Shown in pieces: positions 50,766-58,947 of a DNA stretch of 64,000 nt (position 1 is its first letter; every line of letters begins with the position of its first letter). The stretch is from assembly GCA_964343975.1 (NCBI GenBank), contig CAYFLU010000002.1:1-64000 (forward strand). The letters are read 5' to 3'. The notes under the pieces are model-generated. The model saw only the letters and a program-made list of their open reading frames with translations. It was not told the origin of the DNA and did no database searches. This stretch comes from SCUN01 sp964343975. Its GTDB lineage: Bacteria; Acidobacteriota; Vicinamibacteria; Vicinamibacterales; SCN-69-37. Position numbers and translations under genes: made by a program.

Positions 50766-52607
50766 ATGTGTGGGATTGCCGGATATACCGGGCCCGTGCG
50801 CCCGGGGCGCATCGAGGCCATGACCGCGGCGATGACGCATCGCGGCCCTGACGATGACGGGTTCTTCGAGGGCGAGCGGGTGCATCTCGGGATGCGTCGT
50901 CTCTCGATCGTGGATCTCGCCACCGGCAAGCAACCGAAGCACAGCGCGCACGGCGCGGTGACGCTGGTGTTCAACGGCGAGATCTACAACTACGTGGAAC
51001 TGCGCCGCGAACTGGAAGCGCGCGGTCACGTCTTTGAAAGCCGGTCGTCGGACACCGAGGTGATCGCGGTCCTCTACGAGGAGTACGGGCCGGCGTTTGT
51101 GGATCACATGGTCGGCATGTTCGCGATCGCGTTGTATGACGCTCGGATCGACGAACTGTGGCTCGTGCGCGATCGCCTCGGGAAGAAGCCGATTTACTAC
51201 CGGCACGATCCGGTCACCGGCCAATTGGAGTTTGCGAGTGAGTTCCCCGTGATCGCCCTCGACGATCTGGCGGCGCATATCGACCGCGGATCTCTGGCGT
51301 GGTACTTCAGCCAGAAGGCCATGCCGGCGGAGGGGACGATCGACGATCGCGTGCGCAAGGTGCCGCCTGGGGCGATGCTGCGCTGCCGTCTCGGAGACGG
51401 GACGGTTCGGATCGAACGGTACTGGCACGGCCCGGCGCTGCCGCGCACGCAGCCGCTCGAGACGGACGAGGGGCGTGCGGTGGATCAGATCGAGTCGCTG
51501 CTCACCGAGGCCGTGCGTCTGCGGATGCGCGCCGACGTGGAGGTCGGCGCATTTCTCAGTGGCGGCATTGATTCCAGCCTGGTCGTCGCACTCGCATCAC
51601 GCTGCACCGACAAGCCGCTCAAGACCTATTGCCTGACCTACGAACAGGCGATCAATGAAAAGGCGACGGATCGGGCGATGTCGCGGCGGGTCGCCGAGCG
51701 CTATGGGACCGACCATCGGGAAGTGCTGCTGACGCCCGACGGGCTGATCTCGGCGCTCCCCGACATCGTGGCGCACTACGGGCAGCCGAACTCGGCGGTC
51801 ATCTCGAACTGGTTCATCTCGCGCGAGATGGGCAAGGTATTCAAGGTCGCCCTGAGTGGCGATGGCGCCGACGAGTTGTTTGGCTCGTATTTCCTGCACC
51901 GGACGGCCGCCGCGCTCGAAGCGTACCGCCGCACGCGACGCGAGGACGTGCTCGCGGGCCTGCCGGCGGCCGAAGCGGCCTTCGTGCGCGACGCGGCAGG
52001 AGAGTCGTTCGCCGAGGTCCTCGACCGCTTTGCGGTGTTCCGCGATGCCGAGATCGCCCAACTGATGGCCCCGCAGGGCATTCGCCCCGGAGAAATCTTG
52101 GCCCTGCTCGACGCGCGGGCCGCCCAACTGACCTGCGACGATCCGCTGGATCGGATGCTCGAGTTCGACTGCCAGAACCTGTTGGTCGATCAGATCCTGA
52201 ACTACTCGGATACGTTGTCGATGGCGCATTCTCTGGAAGTGCGGACGCCGTTTCTTGACCACCGCCTCGTCGAGTACGTCTTCACGCTCTCACCGCGATT
52301 GAAGATCAAGGACGGCGTCACGAAGTCCCTCTTGAAACAGGTGGCCTTGCGCCACCTGCCGCCTGAACTCGTGCATCGCCGGAAGGAGGGCTTTGTCGAG
52401 CCGGCCGTGTACTGGATCGCCGACGAGATGAAGGACTTCTGCCTGAGCTATCTGGAGTCGCCGACGTTCAACCGGCTGGGCCTGCTGGACCGCGCCTACG
52501 TTCGCACGGTGGTGGATCGGTTCTACCGCGACCGCGCTTTCGACGTGGGGAAGAAGGTCTGGAATCTGTTGATGTTTGCCCTGTGGGAGCGCAGCCTGCC
52601 GGCCTGA
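50766..52607 (+). CDS. asnB: Asparagine synthase (glutamine-hydrolysing) family amidotransferase
   Basis: A 613-residue complete AsnB-type enzyme. Cys2 (MCGIAGYTG) is the glutaminase nucleophile; NGEIYNYVELR and DRLGKKPIYY follow in the first half; the synthetase half has the PPi loop SGGIDSS (about 262-268) and SGDGADELFGSY (about 364-375). In glycan clusters these enzymes amidate sugar acids or unknown carboxylates; whether asparagine is the product here cannot be told. It begins 3 bases after the GT2 gene and is followed by a 27-base gap. Confidence 0.93.
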   Translation: MCGIAGYTGPVRPGRIEAMTAAMTHRGPDDDGFFEGERVHLGMRRLSIVDLATGKQPKHSAHGAVTLVFNGEIYNYVELRRELEARGHVFESRSSDTEVIAVLYEEYGPAFVDHMVGMFAIALYDARIDELWLVRDRLGKKPIYYRHDPVTGQLEFASEFPVIALDDLAAHIDRGSLAWYFSQKAMPAEGTIDDRVRKVPPGAMLRCRLGDGTVRIERYWHGPALPRTQPLETDEGRAVDQIESLLTEAVRLRMRADVEVGAFLSGGIDSSLVVALASRCTDKPLKTYCLTYEQAINEKATDRAMSRRVAERYGTDHREVLLTPDGLISALPDIVAHYGQPNSAVISNWFISREMGKVFKVALSGDGADELFGSYFLHRTAAALEAYRRTRREDVLAGLPAAEAAFVRDAAGESFAEVLDRFAVFRDAEIAQLMAPQGIRPGEILALLDARAAQLTCDDPLDRMLEFDCQNLLVDQILNYSDTLSMAHSLEVRTPFLDHRLVEYVFTLSPRLKIKDGVTKSLLKQVALRHLPPELVHRRKEGFVEPAVYWIADEMKDFCLSYLESPTFNRLGLLDRAYVRTVVDRFYRDRAFDVGKKVWNLLMFALWERSLPA

Positions 52608-52634
52608 TTGCCAGATCGGCCTCCGGGGCGTACG

Positions 52635-53051
52635 ATGGTTCTACCGATGTCGCATGTGGTCTTTTATGACGGGCTCTGCGGGTTCTGCAGCCGGGTGACG
52701 CAGTTCATCCTGGCCCGCGACCGGCACGACCGTTTCCGGTTCGCGCAACTGCAGGGGCAGTTTGCGAGCGATACGCTCCGTCCGCGCGGGTTCGATCCCA
52801 CCGACCTCGACACCATGTACGTGCTAACTGCGGATGGGCGCGTACTGTCGAAAGCCCGCGCCGCGCTGTTCATCGGACGTGCACTGGGCGGGTGGCTGGG
52901 GGGCGTGTCGCGCGGGCTGTCCCTGTTGCCTTCAGGCCTCCTGAATTGGGGCTACGACCGCGTGGCGCATTCCCGCTATCAGCTGTTCGGCAAGGTCGAC
53001 ATGTGTCTCCTGCCGTCCGAGAGCGAGCGGCGCAAGTTCATCGTGGGCTGA
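52635..53051 (+). CDS. DCC-family thiol-disulfide oxidoreductase-like protein
   Basis: A 138-residue protein of the DUF393/DCC group, named after the conserved DxxCxxC. Here it is FYDGLCGFCSR with Cys15 and Cys18 close to the N-terminus. The rest is Arg/Leu rich with a hydrophobic stretch (GWLGGVSRGLSLLPSGLLNW) that may associate with membrane. The function is unknown though the fold is thioredoxin-like. ATG 52635 is chosen because it is preceded by a GGGG stretch at suitable distance; ATG 52647 and TTG 52608 are alternatives. Confidence 0.75.
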   Translation: MVLPMSHVVFYDGLCGFCSRVTQFILARDRHDRFRFAQLQGQFASDTLRPRGFDPTDLDTMYVLTADGRVLSKARAALFIGRALGGWLGGVSRGLSLLPSGLLNWGYDRVAHSRYQLFGKVDMCLLPSESERRKFIVG

Positions 53052-53057
53052 GCGCTG

Positions 53058-53615
53058 ATGCGGCTGCTTGTATATGGTTCGAAAGACTTCAGCCGCGTGA
53101 TCCGGGTCTTGGCCGCCGACTGCGGACATGAGGTGGTCGGGTGCATCGATGACTTCGCGGCAGGGCCGGAGATCCTCGGGACGTTTGCCGAGACGCGTAC
53201 CGTGATGCCTCCGGCCGCCGATCTCGGTGTGGTCATCGCCATCGGCTACGAACATATTCCCGCACGCTGGCAGGTGTTCGAGCGGGTGCGCGAGGCCGGC
53301 TATCAGACGCCGGCGCTGGTGCATCCCTCGGCGCTCGTGCACCGGTTGGCGCAGATTGGGGACGGTGCCTTCGTCATGGCCGGAGCGAACATCGATCTCG
53401 GCGCGACGATCGGGCCGCTTGCGGTGGTGTGGCCTGGTGTCATCGTGAGCCACGAATCCCACGTCGGCGCCAACACGTTCCTGTCACCGGGGGCCATTCT
53501 CTGTGGTCTCGTGTCGGTCGGCGAGGGGGCCTTCGTGGGAGCGGGCGCCGTCGTGGCGGATCATCGCACCGTGCCGGCCGGCACGTTCATCAGAGCGGCA
53601 CACCTCTACAAGTGA
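53058..53615 (+). CDS. PglD-like left-handed beta-helix acyltransferase
   Basis: A 185-residue protein. Residues 1-75 form a Rossmann-like nucleotide-sugar binding domain (LLVYGSKDFSRVI; VVIAIGYEHIPAR), residues 85-185 the hexapeptide-repeat helix (VHPSALVHRLAQIGDGAFVMAGANI, VGANTFLSPGAILCG, VGEGAFVGAGAVVA). PglD-type enzymes acetylate the 4-amino group of UDP- or dTDP-4-amino sugars using a conserved histidine, here probably His90 in the HPS motif. The C-terminus is short, ending AAHLYK. It overlaps the creatininase gene by GTGA. Confidence 0.85.
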   Translation: MRLLVYGSKDFSRVIRVLAADCGHEVVGCIDDFAAGPEILGTFAETRTVMPPAADLGVVIAIGYEHIPARWQVFERVREAGYQTPALVHPSALVHRLAQIGDGAFVMAGANIDLGATIGPLAVVWPGVIVSHESHVGANTFLSPGAILCGLVSVGEGAFVGAGAVVADHRTVPAGTFIRAAHLYK

Positions 53616-54403
53616 CCTCACTGCGACTGGACGCTTGGTCCACGGACATGCTCCGTGCGGCGCGGAACGCGAGCGATCGACTGGGCGTCGTGATTCCGGT
53701 CGGCGCGGTCGAGCAGCACGGCGCGCACCTGCCCGTCACCTGCGACACCGACATCGCGGTGGGCGCGGCCGCCGCGGTGTCCGACGCGCTGGAGCAGACG
53801 GGGCGGTATCGAGCCTGGGTCGCGCCGGCCATTCCTTACGGACCAGTGCCGGGAGCCGACCTCACGCCTGGGACATCGGCCGTCAGTTTCGACGTGCTGG
53901 GCGCCTACCTGTCGGCGGTCGTCGACGGATTCGCCGTGACGCGGCAGTGGGACTTCCTCGTCATGGTCAACGCGCACGCGCACAACCACGGCCGCGTCAT
54001 CGAAGCGTCGAGTCGTGCCTTTACGGCACATCGGGTGCCCGCGATCGTTCTGCAGGTCTACGAGTTCATGTCGGTGTGCGATGGACTCGATCTGGTGCCG
54101 GGATCGCACGGGGCGGAGTTCGAGATCGCGCTGCACCACTTTTACACCGGCGCCTCTCCCATCCCCGGCCGTGTTCCCGATGTCACGCCGCGGCCACGGC
54201 CGGCGTCGATCTACGGATTGGATCTGCTCCCGCGATCGCGCGGCGGCATCATCGGCCCCAACGTGCCGGATGTCGATCGCGCACGCCGGGCGGCGCCGGA
54301 CGTGGGCCGGCGGATCAATGCCGCGATGGCGGCGCGCGCGATCGGCGACCTCGACACCTTCGAGGCGCACTGGCGGGAATCGCAGGACCGGGAGGCGCGG
54401 TGA
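53612..54403 (+). CDS. Creatininase-family metal-dependent amidohydrolase
   Basis: A 263-residue protein. GAVEQHGAHLPVTCDTDIA (about 26-44) has the Glu, His and Asp ligands of creatininase-like enzymes, and MVNAHAHNHG near 112-121 supplies further histidines where others have NGHGGN; the Gly-Gly-Asn is replaced by Ala-His-Asn, so the site is somewhat altered. The family includes enzymes that open cyclic amides or form amides, including MftE in mycofactocin and FAPy deformylase. Here it sits between a PglD-like protein and WbqC, so a glycan-related amide is the probable substrate. Start GTG 53612. Confidence 0.8.
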   Translation: MTSLRLDAWSTDMLRAARNASDRLGVVIPVGAVEQHGAHLPVTCDTDIAVGAAAAVSDALEQTGRYRAWVAPAIPYGPVPGADLTPGTSAVSFDVLGAYLSAVVDGFAVTRQWDFLVMVNAHAHNHGRVIEASSRAFTAHRVPAIVLQVYEFMSVCDGLDLVPGSHGAEFEIALHHFYTGASPIPGRVPDVTPRPRPASIYGLDLLPRSRGGIIGPNVPDVDRARRAAPDVGRRINAAMAARAIGDLDTFEAHWRESQDREAR

Positions 54404-55095
54404 ACGTCGCTGTGCTGCAGTCGAACTATCTGCCGTGGCGCGGGTACTTCGACATCATTCACGACGTCGACACGTTCGTGTTCTATGACGACGTGCAGTA
54501 CACCGTGAATGACTGGCGCAATCGCAATCGGATCAAGACCGCAAACGGTCCGGTGTGGCTCACGATTCCGGTGGGCAATCAAAATGACCGGCGGATCTGC
54601 GACGTGGAATTGCGCGACCCGAGCTGGGCGCGCAAGCACTGGCGCACCATTGAACAGGCGTACGGGCGCGCGCCGCATTTCGCGGTGGTCGCGCCCTTTC
54701 TGCGCGACCTGTATGCGCAACCATGGACGTCGCTCTCCGCACTGAACCAGTACGCGATCACGACCATCGCGCGCGAGTTCCTCGGCATCCGCACGACGTT
54801 TCGTGATTCCCGCGAGTTCCCGCTCGATGGACAGAAGGGCGACCGGTTGCTCGACCTGTTGCGGCAGGTGGGGGCGACCGACTACGTGAGCGGGCCGTCG
54901 GCCCAAGCCTATCTCGACGTGGCGGCGTACGCCGATGCCGGGATTCGCGTGCGCTGGAAGGACTACAGCGACTATCCGACGTATCCCCAAATGCACGGCG
55001 ACTTCCTGCCGGCCGTCTCGATCATCGATGTGCTCGTGCAGTGCGGGCCGGGGGCGGCAGAGGTGATCTGGGGCCATCGGGAGCGTGTGTCATGA
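54400..55095 (+). CDS. WbqC family protein
   Basis: A 231-residue protein of the WbqC-like family, common in O-antigen clusters. The N-terminal VAVLQSNYLPWRGYFDII and FVFYDDVQYTVNDWRNRNRI (about 27-46) are the diagnostic segments, and WLTIPVG follows. The biochemical role is not well established; association with formyl or amino-acyl amino-sugar genes has been proposed. Cytoplasmic. GTG 54400 overlaps the preceding stop; the end overlaps the methyltransferase by ATGA. Confidence 0.88.
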   Translation: MNVAVLQSNYLPWRGYFDIIHDVDTFVFYDDVQYTVNDWRNRNRIKTANGPVWLTIPVGNQNDRRICDVELRDPSWARKHWRTIEQAYGRAPHFAVVAPFLRDLYAQPWTSLSALNQYAITTIAREFLGIRTTFRDSREFPLDGQKGDRLLDLLRQVGATDYVSGPSAQAYLDVAAYADAGIRVRWKDYSDYPTYPQMHGDFLPAVSIIDVLVQCGPGAAEVIWGHRERVS

Positions 55096-55922
55096 CGATC
55101 GATATTCGCGCGTGGACCGATGCGCTTGAGCAGGATGCACACGGCATCTGGCGCGCGCCATCGGCGCGAGCGGTGTCGTATCCCGAACACGACAATGCGG
55201 TGTGTTTTCAGATCGAGGATGGATCGCCCTGGTTTCGTCACCGGAATGAGTGCTTGGTGACCATGCTGAAGCGCTTTCCACCCGGCGGGCCCATCGTCGA
55301 GATTGGCGCGGGCAACGGCTTTGTGGCTCGGCGTTTCATCGACGAGGGGTGCCCGACCGCGGTTCTCGAGCCCGGCCCGGACGGCGCACAGAATGCGCGT
55401 GACGGGCGCGGCATTCCCGATGTCATCTGTGCGACGCTGCAGGACGCGGGGTTTCGCTCGGGCGTGCTGCCGGCGGTCGGTCTGTTCGACGTGCTCGAGC
55501 ACATTGAAGATGATCGCGGCGTGGTGGACGAACTGGCGCGCGTTCTTCGGCCAGGCGGTCGTGTGTATCTGACCGTGCCGTCGCCGCCATGGCTGTATTC
55601 CATCAAGGATGTGGACGCTCAGCACTACCGGCGCTACAGCATCGATCAGCTGACGTCGCTCTTCGGCGATCGGTTTGCGGTCGACTACGCGACGTATTTC
55701 TTCGCCGCGCTGACGCTGCCGACCTTGCTCCTCCGTGCCGTGCCGTACCGGCTGGGATTGGCGCGACCGCGAACGTCTGAACAGTACGCCGCAGAACACG
55801 AGCGGGGACAGCAAGCCGGCGGGTGGTTGACCCGGCTGTTCGATGCGGAACTTCAGAAGATTCGGGCCGGACGCGTGCTCAGGTACGGCACCAGCCTGTT
55901 GTTCGTCGCCCGGCGACGCTAA
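55092..55922 (+). CDS. Class I SAM methyltransferase, last gene of the plus-strand run
   Basis: A 276-residue protein: PIVEIGAGNGFVARRFI (about 67-83) is the SAM loop, VLPAVGLFDVLEHIEDD (near 129-145) and LRPGGRVYLTVPSPPWLYS (near 153-171) the following motifs; a hydrophobic stretch near 205-220 suggests contact with membrane. The AWTDALEQDAHGIW N-terminus marks a subgroup seen in polysaccharide clusters. It converges on the minus-strand formyltransferase: the two coding ends overlap by four bases and there is no room for a terminator. Confidence 0.83.
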   Translation: MTIDIRAWTDALEQDAHGIWRAPSARAVSYPEHDNAVCFQIEDGSPWFRHRNECLVTMLKRFPPGGPIVEIGAGNGFVARRFIDEGCPTAVLEPGPDGAQNARDGRGIPDVICATLQDAGFRSGVLPAVGLFDVLEHIEDDRGVVDELARVLRPGGRVYLTVPSPPWLYSIKDVDAQHYRRYSIDQLTSLFGDRFAVDYATYFFAALTLPTLLLRAVPYRLGLARPRTSEQYAAEHERGQQAGGWLTRLFDAELQKIRAGRVLRYGTSLLFVARRR

Positions 55923-56806
55923 CGTCCGAGCTGTTCTCTCACGCGCGGGAATGTGGCCCGCGCGCCCGCCGCGGTTCGCGCCGACTCGATGCGGATCATC
56001 CCTGATCCGCAGATCACCTCGGGCCGGCCCTCGTCGAGTCGCCAGATCTTTCCCGCGTGCCGCTCTTCGAACCGGAGGTCAGCAATGACTTCGACGGTAT
56101 CGACGATGATGGGGTCGCCACCGTAGGTCGTGCGCGCGCCTTCGTACGGCCAGCCCACCGCATCCACGAACCGTCGCACCCTCTCCGCCGGCCACGACCA
56201 GTCGATCGCATAGTCGTGCGGACCGCGCCACACGCTGTACGTGGCGCGTGACTCATCCTGAGGGACCGCGCTGTCGATCAGTCGTCCACGGCCCACCAAC
56301 GCCAGCACCTGGCGTCCCGCTTCGGTGTAGCACCCGGCGAGTCGCTGATAGGCCTCACGAATGGTGATCGGGTACGTGATGCTGGCTGGCGCCTGCGCGT
56401 ACACGGGGCCCGCGTCAAACGCTTCAACCGGACGGAACGCTGTGACGCCAATCGTCGTTCGGCCGGCGATCAGTGCCGTGGCGGTGGGCGCAAAACCACG
56501 GACCTCGGGCAGCAGAGAATCGTGGAACACCACCAGACGCTCGAGCGCCGCGGCGATCAGGTACTGCCAGCCGGCGACGAACACGTGATCGGCGTGGGCC
56601 AGTTGCGCCTCGTCGATCGCCTCGCGTTCGACGAACGCGTAGCCATGCGTCCGGCAGAACTCGCGAACCAGCCGATACGCGTCCACCTGCAGGCCCCGTA
56701 CTGGATGCGATGAGACAAAGGCCACGTCGCAATCGCGATGGAGTCCTTCGAGCAGACTGAATCCCTTGGGGCCCGAGACGAGGAAGCCGATGCGGGGACG
56801 GCTCAT
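55919..56806 (-). CDS. Formyltransferase-like protein, variant active site
   Basis: A 295-residue protein of the formyltransferase fold. The loop normally reading NxHxSLLP is VVFHDSLLPEVRGFAP: His95 is present, but the Asn two residues before it is Val93. The aspartate is in EAFDAGPVYAQ (Asp131), and IGVTAFRP matches the family. A C-terminal domain of about 110 residues follows, as in larger sugar formyltransferases. Its neighbour across the divergent gap is a WecE-type transaminase, so N-formylation of a 4-amino-4,6-dideoxyhexose is the natural guess, with the altered residue as a caution. It overlaps the next minus-strand gene by 4 bases. Confidence 0.78.
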   Translation of the reverse strand: MSRPRIGFLVSGPKGFSLLEGLHRDCDVAFVSSHPVRGLQVDAYRLVREFCRTHGYAFVEREAIDEAQLAHADHVFVAGWQYLIAAALERLVVFHDSLLPEVRGFAPTATALIAGRTTIGVTAFRPVEAFDAGPVYAQAPASITYPITIREAYQRLAGCYTEAGRQVLALVGRGRLIDSAVPQDESRATYSVWRGPHDYAIDWSWPAERVRRFVDAVGWPYEGARTTYGGDPIIVDTVEVIADLRFEERHAGKIWRLDEGRPEVICGSGMIRIESARTAAGARATFPRVREQLGR

Positions 56807-57774
56807 GCGCGTTCTTCCGTCGTCGCCGACGCGCCGGGTCGCGTGGTGTCGGTGATGAAGTAGAGCGGCCGCTTCTTGGTTTCGTTGAAGACCTTGCCGA
56901 GGTACAACCCGTTCAAGCCGAGAATCACGATGATGAGGCCCGCCAGAAAGTACAGCGACACGATCAGACTGGTCCAGCCCAGCACCGGCGATCCGAAGAA
57001 GACGACTTTCGTGAGGAACCAGAGACCGGCGAGCACGGCGAGTCCCGCGACGACGAACCCGAACCGGATGGCCAGCCGCAGGGGTTTGTCGCTGTAGGCC
57101 ACGATGGTATCGACGCCCAACTTGAGCAACTTCCTGTAGGTGTACGTACTGCGTCCGTGCGTGCGGGCGTCATGCCGCACCTCGATGGCCGCGGTGCGGA
57201 ATCCGGTCCAATCAACCAGAGCGGCGAAGAACCGCAACTGTTCGCGCAAGGCACACACGGCGTTGACGACCTTCCGGGACATGATGCGGAAGTTCCGCAC
57301 GCGTCCGTCGAATCGGACATCGGTCAGATAGCTGAACGCCTGATAAAAGCCCCAGGAAATGGCGCGTTTCAGCGGCGGATCCGCGCGTTCGGCGCGCAAG
57401 GCCAGCACGATGTCGAAGCCGTCGAGTGCCTTGCGGTACAACGCCGGAATGCCTTCCGGCGGGTCCTGCAGGTCGCAGTCCATGACGACGACCCAGCGGC
57501 CCACGCTCGCATCGAGTCCAGCGGTAATGGCGTAGTGCTGACCGAAATTCCGGCTGAGCTGCAGCCCCACGACACGCGGGTCGCGCGCGCTGAGCGCCCG
57601 GATCATCTCCCACGACCGGTCTCCGCCGCCGTCTTCGACGAGCACCAGCTCGTAGTGGGCGGTGAGTGGGCTCAGGGCAGCCGTCAGCCGCGTATAGAGC
57701 TCGTCGAGACAGGCCTCCGCCCGATACACCGGAACGACGACGGAAATGTCTGGGACGCGCGGGTCGCTGGCCAC
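56803..57774 (-). CDS. GtrB/DPM1-like family 2 glycosyltransferase with two membrane helices
   Basis: A 323-residue GT2 enzyme. ISVVVPVYRAEACL, LVEDGGGDRSWEMI, LSRNFGQHYAITAG and VMDCDLQDPPEGIP are the motifs; the membrane pair is near residues 234-258 and 266-291. It closely parallels the 49827 gene but is clearly a separate paralogue (different DxD: DCD). It should make a polyprenyl-phosphate-linked sugar. It starts with GTG at 57774, 39 bases from the divergent transaminase gene, and is followed in the same operon by the formyltransferase. Confidence 0.9.
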   Translation of the reverse strand: MASDPRVPDISVVVPVYRAEACLDELYTRLTAALSPLTAHYELVLVEDGGGDRSWEMIRALSARDPRVVGLQLSRNFGQHYAITAGLDASVGRWVVVMDCDLQDPPEGIPALYRKALDGFDIVLALRAERADPPLKRAISWGFYQAFSYLTDVRFDGRVRNFRIMSRKVVNAVCALREQLRFFAALVDWTGFRTAAIEVRHDARTHGRSTYTYRKLLKLGVDTIVAYSDKPLRLAIRFGFVVAGLAVLAGLWFLTKVVFFGSPVLGWTSLIVSLYFLAGLIIVILGLNGLYLGKVFNETKKRPLYFITDTTRPGASATTEERA

Positions 57775-57813
57775 GGTTCGCAGGCCCGATTATGGCATGT
57801 AAGATAAGTGACA
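57775..57813. promoter_or_regulatory. Divergent promoter region between GT2 and transaminase genes
   Basis: The only divergent gap in the window, 39 bases. For the plus strand, TTCGCA (57777-57782) and TAAGAT (57800-57805) are 17 bases apart and match four of six positions each of sigma-70-like boxes; transcription would start almost at the ATG. For the minus strand, CATAAT (57794-57789) matches five of six positions of a -10 box without a clear -35. These are weak matches read by eye, but the arrangement requires that both promoters lie in or near this gap. Confidence 0.35.
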
Positions 57814-58947
57814 ATGCAGCGAAACCCTGTGCCGTTCAATCGCCCCTCGCTGGCGGGCGCGGAGTTCGAGTACATGAAGGCCGCCATCGACGCCATGCAG
57901 ATCTCGGGCAATGGTCCGTTCGGTCGTCGGTGTGAGCAAGCGCTCGAGGCCGCGATTGGTGCGCCGAAGGCGCTGTTGACGACCTCCTGCACGCACGCGA
58001 TCGAGATGGCGGCGATGTTGCTCGACCTGCAGCCGGGCGATGAGGTGATCGTGCCGGCCTTCACGTTCGTCACGACCGTCACGCCGTTCGTGCTGCGTGG
58101 CGCCACGCCGGTGTTCGTCGATGTCCGCCCGGATACGCTGAATCTCGACGAGCGTCTGGTGGCCGCGGCGATCACGCCGCGGACGCGCGCCATCGTGCCC
58201 GTGCACTATGCCGGTGTGGGATGCGAAATGGACGCGCTGCTCGACATCGCCCGCACGCACGGCCTGCGGGTGATCGAAGACAACGCGCATGGATTGTTCG
58301 GGGCCTACAAGGGGCGGCCGCTCGGCAGTCTCGGCGCCGCCTCGACGCTGTCCTTCCACGAAACGAAGAATTTCACGTGTGGCGAGGGCGGTGCGCTCGT
58401 CATCAATGAGCCGGCGTGGATTGAGCGCGCCGAGATCTTGCGCGAAAAGGGGACGGATCGCAGCCGGTTCTTTCGCGGGCAAGTCGACAAATACACATGG
58501 GTCGACATCGGCTCGAGCTATGTGCCGTCGGAGATTCTCGCGGCGTTCCTGCTCGCGCAACTGGAAGCGCGTGACGCGATCCAGGCCACGCGCGCCCGGC
58601 TGTGGCACACCTACAACGACGCGCTGGCAGGGTGGTGCGAATCCTCGGGTGTTCGTCGACCGTTCATTCCGGCTCACTGTGATCAGTCGTTCCACATGTT
58701 CTACCTGCTGTTTCCGTCGCTCGAGGACCGTCAGTGGGCCATTGTCCAGTTGAAGGCGCACGGCGTACAGGCCGTCTTTCACTATCAGGCGCTCCATTTG
58801 TCGGACATGGGGCAGAAGTTCGGTGGACGGCCGGGGCAGTGTCCGGTGACCGAAGGCCTCGCCGACCGGCTGCTGCGTCTGCCGTTCTACAACGCGTTGA
58901 CGGCCGACCAACAGGCGCACGTGATCGAGGCTGTGCAGGCCTGTTGA
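57814..58947 (+). CDS. wecE: dTDP-4-amino-4,6-dideoxygalactose transaminase (WecE/RffA type)
   Basis: A 377-residue PLP aminotransferase, nearly the length of E. coli WecE (376). The Schiff-base lysine is Lys185 in SFHETKNFTCGEGG, the FHETKN form that distinguishes WecE from other DegT enzymes; Asp156 is in IEDNAHG. WecE converts dTDP-4-keto-6-deoxyglucose to dTDP-Fuc4N. No rmlA or rmlB lies in the window, so the keto sugar must come from elsewhere. With the divergent formyltransferase it could give an N-formylated Fuc4N. GTG 57808 is an alternative start; ATG 57814 fits the family. It overlaps the GT-C gene. Confidence 0.92.
   Translation: MQRNPVPFNRPSLAGAEFEYMKAAIDAMQISGNGPFGRRCEQALEAAIGAPKALLTTSCTHAIEMAAMLLDLQPGDEVIVPAFTFVTTVTPFVLRGATPVFVDVRPDTLNLDERLVAAAITPRTRAIVPVHYAGVGCEMDALLDIARTHGLRVIEDNAHGLFGAYKGRPLGSLGAASTLSFHETKNFTCGEGGALVINEPAWIERAEILREKGTDRSRFFRGQVDKYTWVDIGSSYVPSEILAAFLLAQLEARDAIQATRARLWHTYNDALAGWCESSGVRRPFIPAHCDQSFHMFYLLFPSLEDRQWAIVQLKAHGVQAVFHYQALHLSDMGQKFGGRPGQCPVTEGLADRLLRLPFYNALTADQQAHVIEAVQAC

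Noticed and set aside
48805..54403. Mycofactocin-like peptide system (radical SAM SPASM plus creatininase)
   Set aside because: There is no precursor peptide, no MftB-type chaperone and no dehydrogenase; the two genes are five kilobases apart among sugar genes.
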